This document shows, piece after piece, positions 52,736-63,647 of a stretch of DNA of 64,000 nt (within the stretch, counting starts at the first letter, position 1; every line of letters starts with the position of its first letter). The translations under genes were made by a program, and so were the position numbers. The stretch is from positions 3,600,248-3,664,247 of the forward strand of contig CM030938.1 in assembly GCA_018136815.1 (NCBI GenBank). The letters run 5' to 3'. The notes beneath the pieces were generated by a model. The model saw nothing but the letters and a program-made list of their open reading frames with translations, ran no database searches and was not told the origin of the DNA. The DNA comes from Isochrysis galbana (lineage: Eukaryota > Haptophyta > Isochrysidales > Isochrysidaceae).

Positions 52736-53735
52736 CGCGATCGACTTCTGACCTTGCGTCTTTGTGCTCAATCGACTTTGTTGCCGCGGAGTTTTACTGG
52801 TAACTTGTAGAACTCTTCACTCGTAACTCGCCCCTCGCTCCTTGCCGTTGCGCCCCTTTGTGGCCTGTCTCGTTCCTGTTTCGCTCCTTTGCACCTTGGG
52901 CCTTGCTCTGCCTTTGGTCCCTCCTTGCTGTCTTTCCCCCGCGCCTGCTCTCGCTCTCGTCGTAGGTGTTCGCCGCTGCGGACTTTTTCCCCCGCGCGAA
53001 GCCCACCCTCTCGCCCCTTTCGGTTTACGCACGTAGATTCCCTCCTTACTTTCTACCTACTCGTTCGCGGTAACCGCCGTTCGCCGTCGGCTCTTCCGTC
53101 GCATCGTCGCTCTCTTGTCGGCTTTCTCTTCCTTGTTTCCTTCCTTCTGTGTCTTCCCCGCCCAAGTGGGGAAAGATACGTTAGTGTGGAGGAATGTTGG
53201 GTGAAAGTCGAGTGTGCGTGTCTCGGATTGTTGTCGGACTAGTCGGATTGGTATCCTGTCGGCCTCTGTCGCCCTCGTCCCTCGCCCAGTCGTTCCTCGC
53301 TCCCTCGTTCTCGCTCTCACTGGCGTGGCTACAATAGTTAACCCCGTAGCCGCACGCGTGGCGTGAATATTAAAAGGTTTTTTTTCTCCCTCAGCCTCAG
53401 CCTCAGCCTATCCATCGCCAATCGCCCAGCCATGTCCGTCCGCTCCGTCGTCGCGCGTCGCGCTCGCCCTCACCCAAGCCCGACCTTGCGCCTCCCGCTC
53501 CCGCCTCTCTCTGCTGAGGAGGTGGTCAAGTGGTCAAGCCCGCCATTCCATCACTCTGCGCCGTTCCCGCCGCGCCTCCCGCTCATCGATCCCCTTCCGT
53601 ATCATCGCATGTCGAGATGTCGAGCCAGATGCTTGATCCGTCAAGCCCCGGGAGCCCCCACAACGAAGTGTAATCCAAAAACGGCAAAACAGGAAACATG
53701 CCTAAATACACTAAGCCCTAATTCCAAACGACGCC
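52736..53735. other. No gene seen; CT-rich DNA with AATATTAAAAGG-T8
   Basis: Pyrimidine-rich plus strand. The T-run end at 53367-53385 matches that at 11962-11982. A possible short dispersed element; no coding support. Confidence 0.35.
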
Positions 53736-54127
53736 GGGCGCGCTGCGAGACCGTTCTTGGTTCTTGGTCATCAGCCCAGTGCCCGGCCAAGCCGTATATT
53801 GAAATAGCTAGGAACCGCCCTGCCAGCTGCCAGCCACCAGCCACGCCAAAAGACAATAGAGCGCGAAGCGTCCCCAAGCCGCGTCGAAATCGGCAGCCGC
53901 CGCGCCTCAAAGCACGCGCGCTAACGTCAGCCGCCGGAGGCCCGGAGAGCACAACTTCGAACCGAGCCCGGGCGCGCTGCGAGACCGTTCTTGGTAACTA
54001 GCCCAGAGTCCGGCCTGCGGCATATATCAAATAGCCAGGAGCCAGGAACCATCCAGCCCACCACGCCAATCAAGCGCGACGCGCCCCCAGGCCGCGTCGA
54101 AATCAGCCGCCGCCGCGCCCCAGAGCA
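53736..54127. repeat. Diverged tandem duplicate, 234-bp period
   Basis: GGGCGCGCTGCGAGACCGTTC starts at 53736 and 53970. Both copies continue with TTGG, AGCCCAG, an ATAT, CCACGCCAA, GGCCGCGTCGAAATC-like words and GCCGCCGCGCC. About 75-80% similarity by eye, with small indels. Confidence 0.75.
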
Positions 54128-54130
54128 CCT

Positions 54131-54189
54131 CTGTCTTTCACATGTAGGTTGTGCACACTTAGAATTTGAAACAGTGTTTGACCGCCCTA
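54131..54189. repeat. Decayed MITE end next to a TGTTTGACCGCCCTA word
   Basis: 54131-54148 matches the MITE right TIR at 17 of 18 positions. TGTTTGACCGCCCTA follows at 54175-54189. No matching left end was located. Confidence 0.55.
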
Positions 54190-54392
54190 GTCAATGTTGT
54201 AAACATCAATAGACATACATATGTTTACTATTCCGAACACCGCATATCCACTCGTAACAAAGCCCGTCACCAAACTGTCATCGTCCTGTCCTAAGCAGCT
54301 GCAGTTGCACAACAATAAAACCCCACCACAGTGGACATACGATAGATAGTAGCTCAACCCAGCCTGTTCCAACAGGACCTGATGATGGAGAG

Positions 54393-54575
54393 TGTTTAGT
54401 GTTAAGTGTATATCCGCAGTTGTTTTGTAGGATGGAGTTTTCTAGTCCGAGGGGTGACGTCATCGGTAGCGAACCTACGTCATTGGCTTGTCGCGCGAGC
54501 TTAGCCCTCAATGGTAACTCCGTTCTATGTTGCTCTTCTCACAGTCACTGGGCCCCATCTAGGTCGGGCCAAACA
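54393..54575 (+). repeat. 5' LTR of the copia element
   Basis: 183 bp, TG...CA ends; identical by eye to the 3' LTR. Confidence 0.95.
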
Positions 54576-54579
54576 TGGT

Positions 54580-56141
54580 ACCCCCGCCGAGAGGATTTCG
54601 TCCCTCTTCCGCGTGCGACTGAGCGCACGTTCTCCGGACTCCTTCACCCAACACAAGGTTGGATCGAACACAGAGACAGAGACCGAACAACTTTTCTACC
54701 CAAATGGGTTGTTCGAATCCCCGAATCCGCTCAAGGGAGCGGATGCTGGGTCACACGCATCGCAACGGACCCAACAAGCACTGTCATCGCCCACGCGCGA
54801 CTGGCGCGTCGAATTCTCGGCACAGCTGAAGCAAATCACCAACCAAAAACATTCTCTGGTTGACGGTGATCACCTTCAGGAATTCCAATCGTATATATCC
54901 CACTCCTCCTCCGGTTCTCCGGAAGAAACGGCCGCGGCATGCTGGTACATGTCCCCGAATCCAATCGTCACTGCGGAAGGTTGCTGGATCGAATCTCGCC
55001 GCCGCACGCGTAAGCTTTTGCTGCATCTTCCAATGGTTGGTGTACTCTGGAACAATTCGTTGAGTTCATGCACTTTTCATTTTCTCAAACCTCATCAACC
55101 TATAGCGACTCTGCCTCCCCATCAACATCAGGCTTCAACGCCGTCGCCAATACCATCTCCAACGCTGAAGCAAAGTCCTTGCCAACATGACCAACATGAA
55201 GAATATGCACTAATGATGGGAGAATCCAACCTGGATGATTACGACTCCCGCAAATATCGTTGCCGGCCATTTGATGGCACTCCCGGCCGATCATTTGAAC
55301 TTTTCTGTCGCGATTTTGGCAATGCCTTCTCGCGAGATTACATTGGTGATGCCGACCTTACTACTTGTATGTTGGGCCTCGATGTTGGGGGCTACCTTGA
55401 ACAAGACCCTAACACTGATCGAGCAGTATTCGGAGGCATACCGATGTTTCAATTCTACAATGCTGATGGATCTGTTAGGACGGCAGCAAGGCAACAACTT
55501 AATGACCACATCAAGAGAAAGAGGATCTTATTCTCTTACCTTATGGAACACATCTCCAACTCCAATATACGCGAAATGCTAACATCCCAAGCTCCTCACG
55601 ATGGTGCCAAGGCGTACAGAATCCTCTACCAACAATGTCACCAGGATGTGGACGATCTCACATTAATGGAGCATGATGTTGAATGGGACTCAGTCTCTCT
55701 TCTCACGATCGGCATCAATGAGCACTCCATCACCAACCTCATCGCGCATCTTCATAGCCTCAATGCGAAAAGGCCCTCAAATAAACAAAAAACGAACGAT
55801 CAACTTGTTATCAAGGTTCTCTCGTGTATCACCTCGGACATATCTGAATCCCTAGCTCACAAATGTCAAGAAGAAATAGCTGCACCTCCCTCCCAACGCA
55901 AGTATTGGACCGACAACGAAAGGGATGCAATCAAACTCAAAGCGGATTTGCAACCGTTATGGAAAATCAAATTCAACCAAGGAGCTATATCGACTCCGAA
56001 AGAGGAAGGTAGGCGTGCAACAGGTGGTGGGGTCCGTCCTGACGCCTCCTACTTGAAAGACACGGCGCTAGTAGCAAAGCCGGACTCGCCCGCTCACGGT
56101 CATCAACCACAAAGAGCCGTCTTAACATCCGGCCAGGCATT
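54580..56141 (+). CDS. gag: copia gag region (interrupted)
   Basis: The frame is open from the 5' LTR to the LINE junction. The Gag-like part begins about ATG 55213 with DYDSRKYRCRPFDGTPGRSF, ELFCRDFGNAFSRD, KRILFSYLMEHIS, then DGAKAYRILYQQCHQDVD, LTIGINEHSITNLIAHLHSL and DQLVIKVLSCI, which corresponds to the capsid helices of copia/retrotran_gag proteins. The sequence ends abruptly in SGQA before any CCHC zinc knuckle, where the LINE A-run begins. The start Met is uncertain because the frame upstream of 55213 is also open. Confidence 0.75.
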
Positions 56142-58980
56142 AAAAAAAAAAACTTCTTAATGTTCTCATCGCGCGCGCGACCCCGACATCCTCCATCTGA
56201 CAGCCGCGCCCGCATCCCTTATCACTCCCTCGCACTCGCCTTGCGGCTCGTCCCCTCGTGCTCTACTTAGGGGCCCAGTACTTGGGGTTTCCAGTGGCAG
56301 GCGGCGTGCACCGATCCCCGACGGTCGACTCTTCGGCCTTCCCTCGTGCCATCGAGCGATCGGCTTCTATTGGGGTATTAAAGGTTGGGGTTACCTTAAG
56401 AGTCGGACTCGGGGTTATGTATGTACCGGGTCGGCGCTGTTGGGTTTTTTTTTTTGGGGGGGGGGTGTGAGGTGTGGTGTTCGTCTGGTTTTCAGGCTAC
56501 CTTTCCCGCTATGTCAAGTGCGCGTGCCACCAGGGACAGATTCACGCTCATCGCGAGGACACCTTTGTCATTCATCTTAAATATTGGGGCGCTAAGATCT
56601 CTTGCGTCTTTAATCTTTGGTTTTCTGCCTCTGGAGGCTTGGTGCGTACGTGCCGGCGAGGTTTTGTTAGAGGCTTCGAGGCCCCGTACGAGGATCGTGA
56701 ATCTGGTCAAGGTACGTTCGATGACGGGTATATAATGGAAGGGGTGATTGTCGTATTCGACTTTGTAGAAGTCGCCTATTATGTATCTCCATGCTACTAT
56801 GTATAGGGTTTTGAGGCTATCGGGCGTCGGTGTACTCGGGTATGCGAAGAGTCTGTCCTTTATTTTCTGTGTTGCTGTCCTTTTGCGCTCCGGCGTGAAA
56901 CCCGCTATCGCTTCTATGGTCTCGAAGATTGGCTTCGTGGCTGAGCACCTGGCTAAGTGGGTCGAGCTCTCGTGGTATTTTCCGCATAGTCTGCAGGTAT
57001 TCGTGGTCGCCATGGCGAAGCGATTCCGCGTGCCAATCCTCCTGTGGGTGATGTGTTTGAAGTGTGGGTGTTTGTCCGTGTGTTTTAGTAGGGGTAGGGT
57101 GTATAAGCTGGCCACGTGTTTCCACTCCTCGTGGGTTAGGTTGATTCTTCGGGCCCATGCCTCGCTTGCCGGCTGGGGCTTGTTATCTGGTATGTGTTTC
57201 TCTAGCACCTGTGCTATGTCCGAGACCGTGGTGAGGTCCAGGTGTTTTTTACCGTCCATTGTATACTCGTCCGCCAGCGGGTATTCCGCGTATTTGGGGC
57301 CTTTCAACCCTCCCTCCCATCTAGCGGGGGGTGGTATAGTCGGGCTTCTTCTGGGGTCGCGACCCCCGTCCGGTCGGCCGGCTCTCCGAGGTAATTCGTG
57401 TTGGTGTGAATCCATATGTTGTTCATCTTAGTTATGTATGTTTCGTTATCGGACACTCTGATTTCCGGCGGGGCCTCAATGCCCGCCTTATTGTCGCGTG
57501 CTCCGTTTTCGCTAGTCCCCTCCGGGTCAGACCCGGGCGCCGGGTCTAGTTGCGCTTTTCCAAGGAGACTCGAGGCTTGTTGTACTACCGACGCCCACGA
57601 GTCTAAGAAGCTTTCCTTGGTTATTTTGCTACCCGCGTGTTCGAATATCTCCGGGAGGTGGTCTAGATATTGGGCGCATTCCTCTTTCGTGTAGGGTGTG
57701 TCTAGGTTGTTATCCTTGAACACGTTATGCACGACGTGCGTGTGGAGGGATTGCCATAGGCTTGCCCAAGCGGCGCGCATACGTGGCGGTTGTTCGTGCG
57801 GGTTGCACCATATCGGTTGCGAGAGCGCACCCTCTAACGATAGGCGGGAGCGCTGGATATCGAGTGATCTAAAGGTGTTTAGCGCGTCTTTCCAAAATAT
57901 TGGAAGTGCCGGGTTACCTCTGAGGCTGCGCGTAAGAGAGGCGGGGGGAATTGTGGAGAAGACCGCGCCACGACCCAGCCCAGTGCGGCAGAACCACGCG
58001 TCTAGCGCGTGCTTCCATGATGCTTTTCTTGCGTTGAGGTAGTTTAGTATCCACTTAGCTTGTAGAGCTTTTACGTGGTTTGTCCAGTTTAGTAGGCCTG
58101 TTCCCAACGTGCGCGTCGCGTTCTGCGTGTTGTTAATTGGGTAGTGTGGGTATTTCACCCATTGGTATTCCCTCCCTGTGTAGGGGCTTTCCCAAAGAAT
58201 CTTGTCCGCCGCTTTTTGGATTCTTGCGTTGAACCATTTGGGAGGTGCTAAGGTTTGCATCCAGTACCTAGGCGTGCCGTAAATTATAAAGTTCACTATA
58301 TTAGTCCTGCCGAAGATCGACATATGGCGTGTGAACGGCGCTAATTGGGCTGCTTTATTGTCTACTTTGTCCGCTAGCTTTTTCCAAAAGGGCTTAAGTG
58401 CCTCTGGGGCTCCTAGTGGCACGCCTAGTATCACGAGGTATTGGTCATTTTCGATCCAGTTATATTTGCGCATATCCCACGGTGGTTTGGTCCTTAATTG
58501 TGAGCCCATCCTAATGCCTTGGAATTTAGACTCGTTGGTTTTGCCTCCCGTCGCTTGCTCGTGGGCTTTCACCCATTGGAGTGCTTTCTTCAGGCTTGCG
58601 TAGTCGCCTTGACGATAGTGCTTAAGGTGATTTTAGATGCTTGCGCTAGGCCTTCTGCTTCGACGACTACGTGTGCCGCTACGTCTTGAAGCGCGTCGTA
58701 TAGGGCCTTGCGGTTTGAAGTGCCTTTTTTGTTGATCTTGTCTTCGATCGAGTCGATTTTAGTGCGTACGGCTATGTCTGTGCCATGGATGCGGATGGTG
58801 GTTTGCTCACCGTATTTTGCCTGGAACTGTTGTGCGCAATCTTCGTTAACTGCGATGTGCCATGGCCCCCTGTTTGAGCGGGCCCAGAAGTCTGGCTCGG
58901 GGTCTACACCCTCGAGCTCAAGAAGTAGTTCAACCCATGGGACAGAGCAGACCCCCGGCGTCATCCCACTCCCCTTGCCC
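56142..58980 (-). mobile_element. LINE nested in the copia element; internally deleted
   Basis: Minus-strand order: an ORF1-like C-terminal piece (about 58960-58610; ELLLELEGVDPEPDFWARSN, IAVRTKIDSIEDKINKKGTS, ALYDALQDVAAHVVVE). At about 58605-58612 it is joined directly to the RT thumb/connection region (SLKKALQWVKAHEQATGGK, KSKF-like NESKFQG, LVILGVPLGAP, FGRTNIVNFIIYGTPRYWM). A linker follows, then after a frameshift near 57330 the zinc-knuckle C terminus (CRLCGKYHESSTHLARC, LYIVAWRYIIGDFYKVEYD), stop at 56492 and a 3' UTR to the A-run 56142-56152. Endonuclease and RT palm are absent. Confidence 0.85.
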
Positions 58981-61037
58981 GCTTTCGCGTGATGCTCTGC
59001 GATTGTTACGTTAATGTTGCGGATCCGATCCCGAAGCTTGCCCCTCGGCGTCTCCCTGCGGTCCATCTCGGCTGGGATGCTCGCCGTCGTGGCTTCTTTG
59101 TGTACATACCCTCGCCCTCGCTCCGCCGAATAACCACCGCCGTTGACGTGTGTTTTCAGGAGTCTTCTTTCACGTCCTTCGCTGGAGTCTCTCGCCGTTC
59201 TTCGCCCGTGGTGACCCCTCCTCTCGTCCGTCGCGCCTGCGATGCTGCCTCCCTCCCCACCCCGTCCCGCCGACTCTCCGCCCTCGAGCGCGCACCACCG
59301 CCCCTCCCGCCGGCCTCTGCCGTCACTCCGGTGGGCGCCGGCCCTCTCGCTGCCGCCTCCGAATGTGCGACCGCCTCGGTCGTGGGGGAGTTGTCCATGT
59401 CTGTCGCTCCAGAGATTGCACAGGCACTCATAGCAGCAACACCCACAGGGCCCATACCAGAGCCCAAGTCGTTCAAGGAAGCTGTCAGCGATCCGGTGTA
59501 TGCGGAGAAGTGGCGTGAGGCGATGCAGGAAGATGTCACGGGGAAGTATGAGATCAACAAGGCGTGGAAACTTGTGAAAACAGAGGAAATTCCTGCTGGG
59601 CGCAAACCAATGAAAGGCAAGTGGGTGTACAAGGTCAAGTACCACCAAGACGGCTCCGTTGAGCGCTTCAAGGCTAGATGGGTTGCTTGTGGCTACAGCC
59701 AAGTGCCCGGAGTCGATTTCACCGAAACCTTCTGCGGGACACTGCGACATGAGAGCTCTAGGATCTTCCTAGCACTCACCAATGAAGCAGATGACGATCT
59801 TTTGGAGATAGACACGGTTAAGGCGTTCTCATCAGCTGATATGGATGGAAACCCGCTCTACATAGTCCAACCAACCGGATTCGAGGACCCGAACTATGCC
59901 GCGTGCTTGTTACTTGCGCCGCTTGAGGGCACGAAGCAAGCCGGCCACCAGTACATGATCACCAACACGGCCACTCTCACCAAAATCGGTTTCCAACAAT
60001 CTAGTGTCGAACCTAATTTCTTTAAGCGACAATACGAAGATGGCTCCATTGTCTACTTAGCCTTGTATGTTGACAACATGTTGGTCAGATTTCAAAAGGG
60101 GCGCCGAGGACTAGTCGACGAATTTATCTCTCAATACTCCAAAAGGTTCAATGTGAGCATCATCGGGGAACCATCTCGATTCCTTGGCTTTGAAATCACT
60201 CGCCACCGCTCAGCCCGCCAAATGACTCTGTGCCAAACCAAATACATTGAAGAGATAGCTAACAACTTTCTCAGCGAACGCACGAGCAAATCATTCACCA
60301 CCCCCATATGTCAGTCTCGAATTGAAGAATTCCACAAACTAACTGGGGCTAACTCCGACGTTGAGAGGTCTCGTATGCGGTCCAAGTCCTACCTTCAGCT
60401 TATGGGTTCGTTGCTCTGGGTAACCATCACTCGTCCGGACATCTCATTCCATGTCTCCTTCTTATGCCAATTCATGCAGGACCCATCTCCCCAAAATTAC
60501 GATGCCGCCCTCAGCATTGTCAGCTACCTTCATCATACCAGAAATCTTGGGCTCACCTACGAGGGATCAAAAGGAACCTTGGAAGTATACGCTGACTCAT
60601 CTTGGGGTTCACTACCCAAACCTTTCGCTGGCTACGCCATTAAGTATGGGGGAGCATCAGTTTCATACCAATCGAAGAAACTTAAGCTAGTAGCCCAATC
60701 ATCTGCTGAAGCTGAAACCGCCGTATACGCACTAGCTGCTCGAAACCTACAATTTACTCTCCATTTGTTCGAATTCCTTGGAAAGCCCCAGCAACTCCCA
60801 ATCCGTATCTTCACTGACAATTCAGCGACTCGTGACTCAATCAAGAACCCCGGCGTAACAGCTCGCACTCGCCACTACACTCGTTGGCTGTTATACGCTC
60901 GAGAACAATTTCTCCATCACATCTCTGTTCCTCACTGGATATCCACCTCGATGATGACCGCCGATATCTTTACTAAATGTCTCGACAAAACAACATTCCT
61001 CCGTCACCGTTCCTCCGTCCTTAATGAGAAGGCTTAA
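58981..61037 (+). CDS. pol: copia pol: integrase C terminus, reverse transcriptase, RNase H
   Basis: Continuous frame to TAA 61035-61037. The integrase tail (CDCYVNVADPIPK, HLGWDARRRGFFVYIPS) is followed by the RT domain (MKGKWVYKVKYHQDGSVERF, KARWVACGYSQVPGVDFTET, EIDTVKAFSSADMDGNPLYI), and the RNase H domain (YADSSWGS, LKLVAQSSAEAETAVYALAA, IFTDNSATRDSIKNPGVTAR) ends ADIFTKCLDKTTFLRHR. The RT active-site box reads YVDN (GAC AAC near 60072) where active copia enzymes have two aspartates, so this copy is probably not catalytically competent. The integrase DDE core and protease are missing upstream. Confidence 0.9.
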
Positions 61038-61066
61038 TTTTGTTCAGCGATATCGCTGTGGGGGAG

Positions 61067-61249
61067 TGTTTAGTGTTAAGTGTATATCCGCAGTTGTTTT
61101 GTAGGATGGAGTTTTCTAGTCCGAGGGGTGACGTCATCGGTAGCGAACCTACGTCATTGGCTTGTCGCGCGAGCTTAGCCCTCAATGGTAACTCCGTTCT
61201 ATGTTGCTCTTCTCACAGTCACTGGGCCCCATCTAGGTCGGGCCAAACA
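61067..61249 (+). repeat. 3' LTR of the copia element
   Basis: 183 bp, identical by eye to the 5' LTR, preceded by the purine tract at 61057-61066. Confidence 0.95.
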
Positions 61250-61489
61250 GAGAGCTTCTCACGAGGGGAACGGAGAACGGAGGAGGAGGAGGAGGAAGAC
61301 GCCAGCGGAATCGAGAAAGATGAGACCTTGAAGATGAGAAGAAGCCAGTCTCCCGCCGCGCGAATGAAGCGGCGTCGAGGCTGTGCGCCGGCGCGGCGCC
61401 CGCGCCTCGCCGTCTCTGAGAGAGGGGAGGGCGCGCAGGCAGGGGACGGAGGGGGGGGGGGGGGGGGGGGAAGGGGGAGGCCACGCGCG
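61250..61489 (+). promoter_or_regulatory. Upstream region of the FMR1-like gene, with poly-G
   Basis: Purine-rich (GGAGGAGGAGGAGG near 61279-61292), then G20 at 61451-61470 ending 19 bp before the ATG. The copia element inserted about 240 bp upstream of the start codon, so its 3' LTR may now influence transcription. Confidence 0.45.
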
Positions 61490-63647
61490 ATGGCGGCGGC
61501 GATCGAGGTGCTAGAAAAGAGCGCGTTGAGCTACACCCCTGGCGTGCTCAAAGATATCAAGAATGACCAGTACCTAGTCGACCTGGGCAAGCCTGCTGGC
61601 GAGCAATGGGTCAACTGGGCGCTCGTGCGCGAGGCGCCCGCTGCGTGTGCAGAGTTTGTCCCAGAGCTGGTGTGCGCCTGCAGAAGCCAGTCCTGCTGAT
61701 GACAGCGGCACCAATTGCCTCCACAACGCCGCTGACGCGAGCTTTCGCTCGTCCCTACAGGACTCGATTGTCGAGGCCAAGAAAACAGGCGGGAATGTCT
61801 GGTACGAAGCAAGGGTCAAGTCGGTCAAGGGAGGATTTACTGTCGTCTCATACTTGGGGCCAGACTTGGGTGAGGGAGCGATATTGCCTTGGAATGCGCT
61901 CTCTCGGGATGAGCGCTCTTGGGATGGCACTGCTGCCGGAGTGCCTCAAATCTCATGTGGGTGGCCGCAAGAGATAGTCGAAGCACAAGTGTCGTTAAGG
62001 CCTCAGGTCAGGCTCCTCACTCTGCTCTTCCACTGCTTCTTCGATCGACAGGGGAGGAGATCGTTGAATTTCCCGACTTTCGCCCGGCATACTCGCGAGT
62101 TACACCTGCTCGCTCGCGTCCACTTTTCGTGAAGCAGATATTCCAGCTCACAGATCCAAAGGTGCACCAATGGTTCAAGGCAAACGAACAACGTGTTGTC
62201 TCTGATGTGAGTCAGCAGGGTATTGCTGGCATGCGAACACCATTGGGCCCTATGCGCACGACGAGCAACTAGTTGCCTTACTAGCAGGGTCATCCAGAGG
62301 CGCTAGCTATCGCGCTGGCTTCGTGTGAGCCCAAGGGCTGCATGTATGGGGCCCAGGACGCTCATATCCTTTTCTCCGATCACAGGTGTGCAACAAGTCA
62401 CGAGTCATTTCGTTGGTCGTTGAGAGGAATGTGGCGCAGATTCGAATTTTGGGGACTGAGAAGGCCATTGCCAATGCCAAGATGCTCATCGAACTTCACG
62501 GCAAGCATGTCAGCGACATGCAGCGCGTTTATTCTGAGCGCGAGCAGCTCTCAGCTAAGCTTCAGCAGGAGCGCGATCGTCTTACAACCGGCTGCCGCTT
62601 GGACTTCCCAATCGAGAGGGAACTGATTGGCCTGGTCGTCGGAAAGAATGGCGCGACAATCCAGGCAGCCAGGAAAGCGACTGGCGTGCACAGGGTAGAG
62701 GTGAGTAGGCGGGCACTGTCGCTCTGCCCGTGCTTGTGCTTCTCTAGTGGGCGAACATCTCTTTTTGATGCGGCCTTTCCTGTCGAGTCGTGAGCTGTGA
62801 CTGCAGCAATGCTCTGCTCCCTGAGCCAAGTCATGTATGCGATGCAACGCAGGTCGATCCTGATGGCCCGCGGGTCGTAATCATCGGTCCAACGCAGGAG
62901 TCCATCGAGGCGGCGCGTGAAATGCTCGAGTTTGTAACCCAGCGTGTCTCGGTGAAGCCAGAACAAATAGGCTGGCTCATCGGCCGCAACGGGCGTAATT
63001 TTCGCGAGTTGCAAGAGAAGACGAAAGTGACGCGACTCAACATCGACAAGTCCTGTGGTCAAGTTGTGCTCGTAGGTACGAAAGGTGCAGTCGAGGCAGC
63101 GCTGCTTTATATGGATACACATCTGCAATACTTGTCCGACTTCGAGTCCGAGGCTAGGGAATCAGAAAAGCTTCGCCGAGAGTTACGTGGTATGGCTGTG
63201 AGCGAGGAGGACCCCCCGTACTTGGGAGGCAAGGGTGGCCGGGGAGGGAAAGGCGCTAAGGGAGAAGGACGCGGGGCTGGCGTCAGCGGGCGAGGCGGGG
63301 CGGGATCAGCACGAGGCAGCGGATCGCGAGGAGCTGTGAATAGCACGGCAAAGCACACTGCCACAGAGGGTACAGACACTAAGTATGTGCAGCCAGCAAG
63401 CTCAAGTGCTCCCAAGGCCGTTGGTAAGGGCAAGGGTACCGATTCGCGAGCAAAGGGAGGAGGTCGCCCTTCAGAAACGCTAGCACCTGCACAAGCGCAA
63501 GAAGCTCAGGCGACTCCTACACAAGCCCCCGGACAGGCGCAAGGGCAGCGATCGGGGCACGGGAAAGGTAATGCTGGTCGAAGCGGCAGTCGTGGATTGG
63601 GTGGGCGGGGCGGTGGCCGTGCTGCTGCAAGCAATGGTGCTAAGTGA
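61490..63647 (+). CDS. FMR1: FMR1/FXR-family RNA-binding protein (tandem Agenet, KH1, KH2, RGG-like tail)
   Basis: Five exons: 61490-61669, 61761-62006, 62057-62206, 62386-62700 and 62853-63647; every join is phase 0, giving 561 aa. Intron 2 needs the second of two close acceptors (AG at 62055-62056). Residues about 1-60 and 61-130 resemble the two Agenet/Tudor repeats of FMRP (YLVDLGKPAGEQWVNWALV; KKTGGNVWYEARVKSVKGGF). About 145-235 corresponds to the KH0/linker region. KH1 (about 263-325) has DFPIERELIGLVVGKNGATI with GKNG at 278-281. KH2 (about 327-391) has VKPEQIGWLIGRNGRNF with GRNG at 341-344, and ends YMDTHLQYLSDF as in FXR proteins. The C-terminal about 160 residues are G/R/K-rich (GGKGGRGGKGAKGEGRGAG). 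Predicted cytoplasmic mRNA-binding translational regulator. Confidence 0.88.

Larger units (their letters stand above)
54393..61249 (+). mobile_element. Ty1/copia LTR retrotransposon, young, split by a LINE
   Basis: Bounded by 183-bp LTRs that are identical by eye (54393-54575, 61067-61249), each TGTTTAG...CCAAACA, with a 5-bp target duplication GAGAG at 54388-54392 and 61250-61254. A primer-binding site begins at 54576 (TGGTACC) and a GTGGGGGAG polypurine tract precedes the 3' LTR. The order gag then integrase C terminus, RT and RNase H is that of copia. The gag-side and pol-side coding parts are separated by a minus-oriented LINE (56142 to about 58980). The zinc knuckle, protease and integrase core are missing. 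Confidence 0.93.

Noticed and set aside
58590..59750. 386-aa minus-strand ORF
   Set aside because: Only its last part (below about 58960) is real LINE sequence; the rest is antisense to copia pol.
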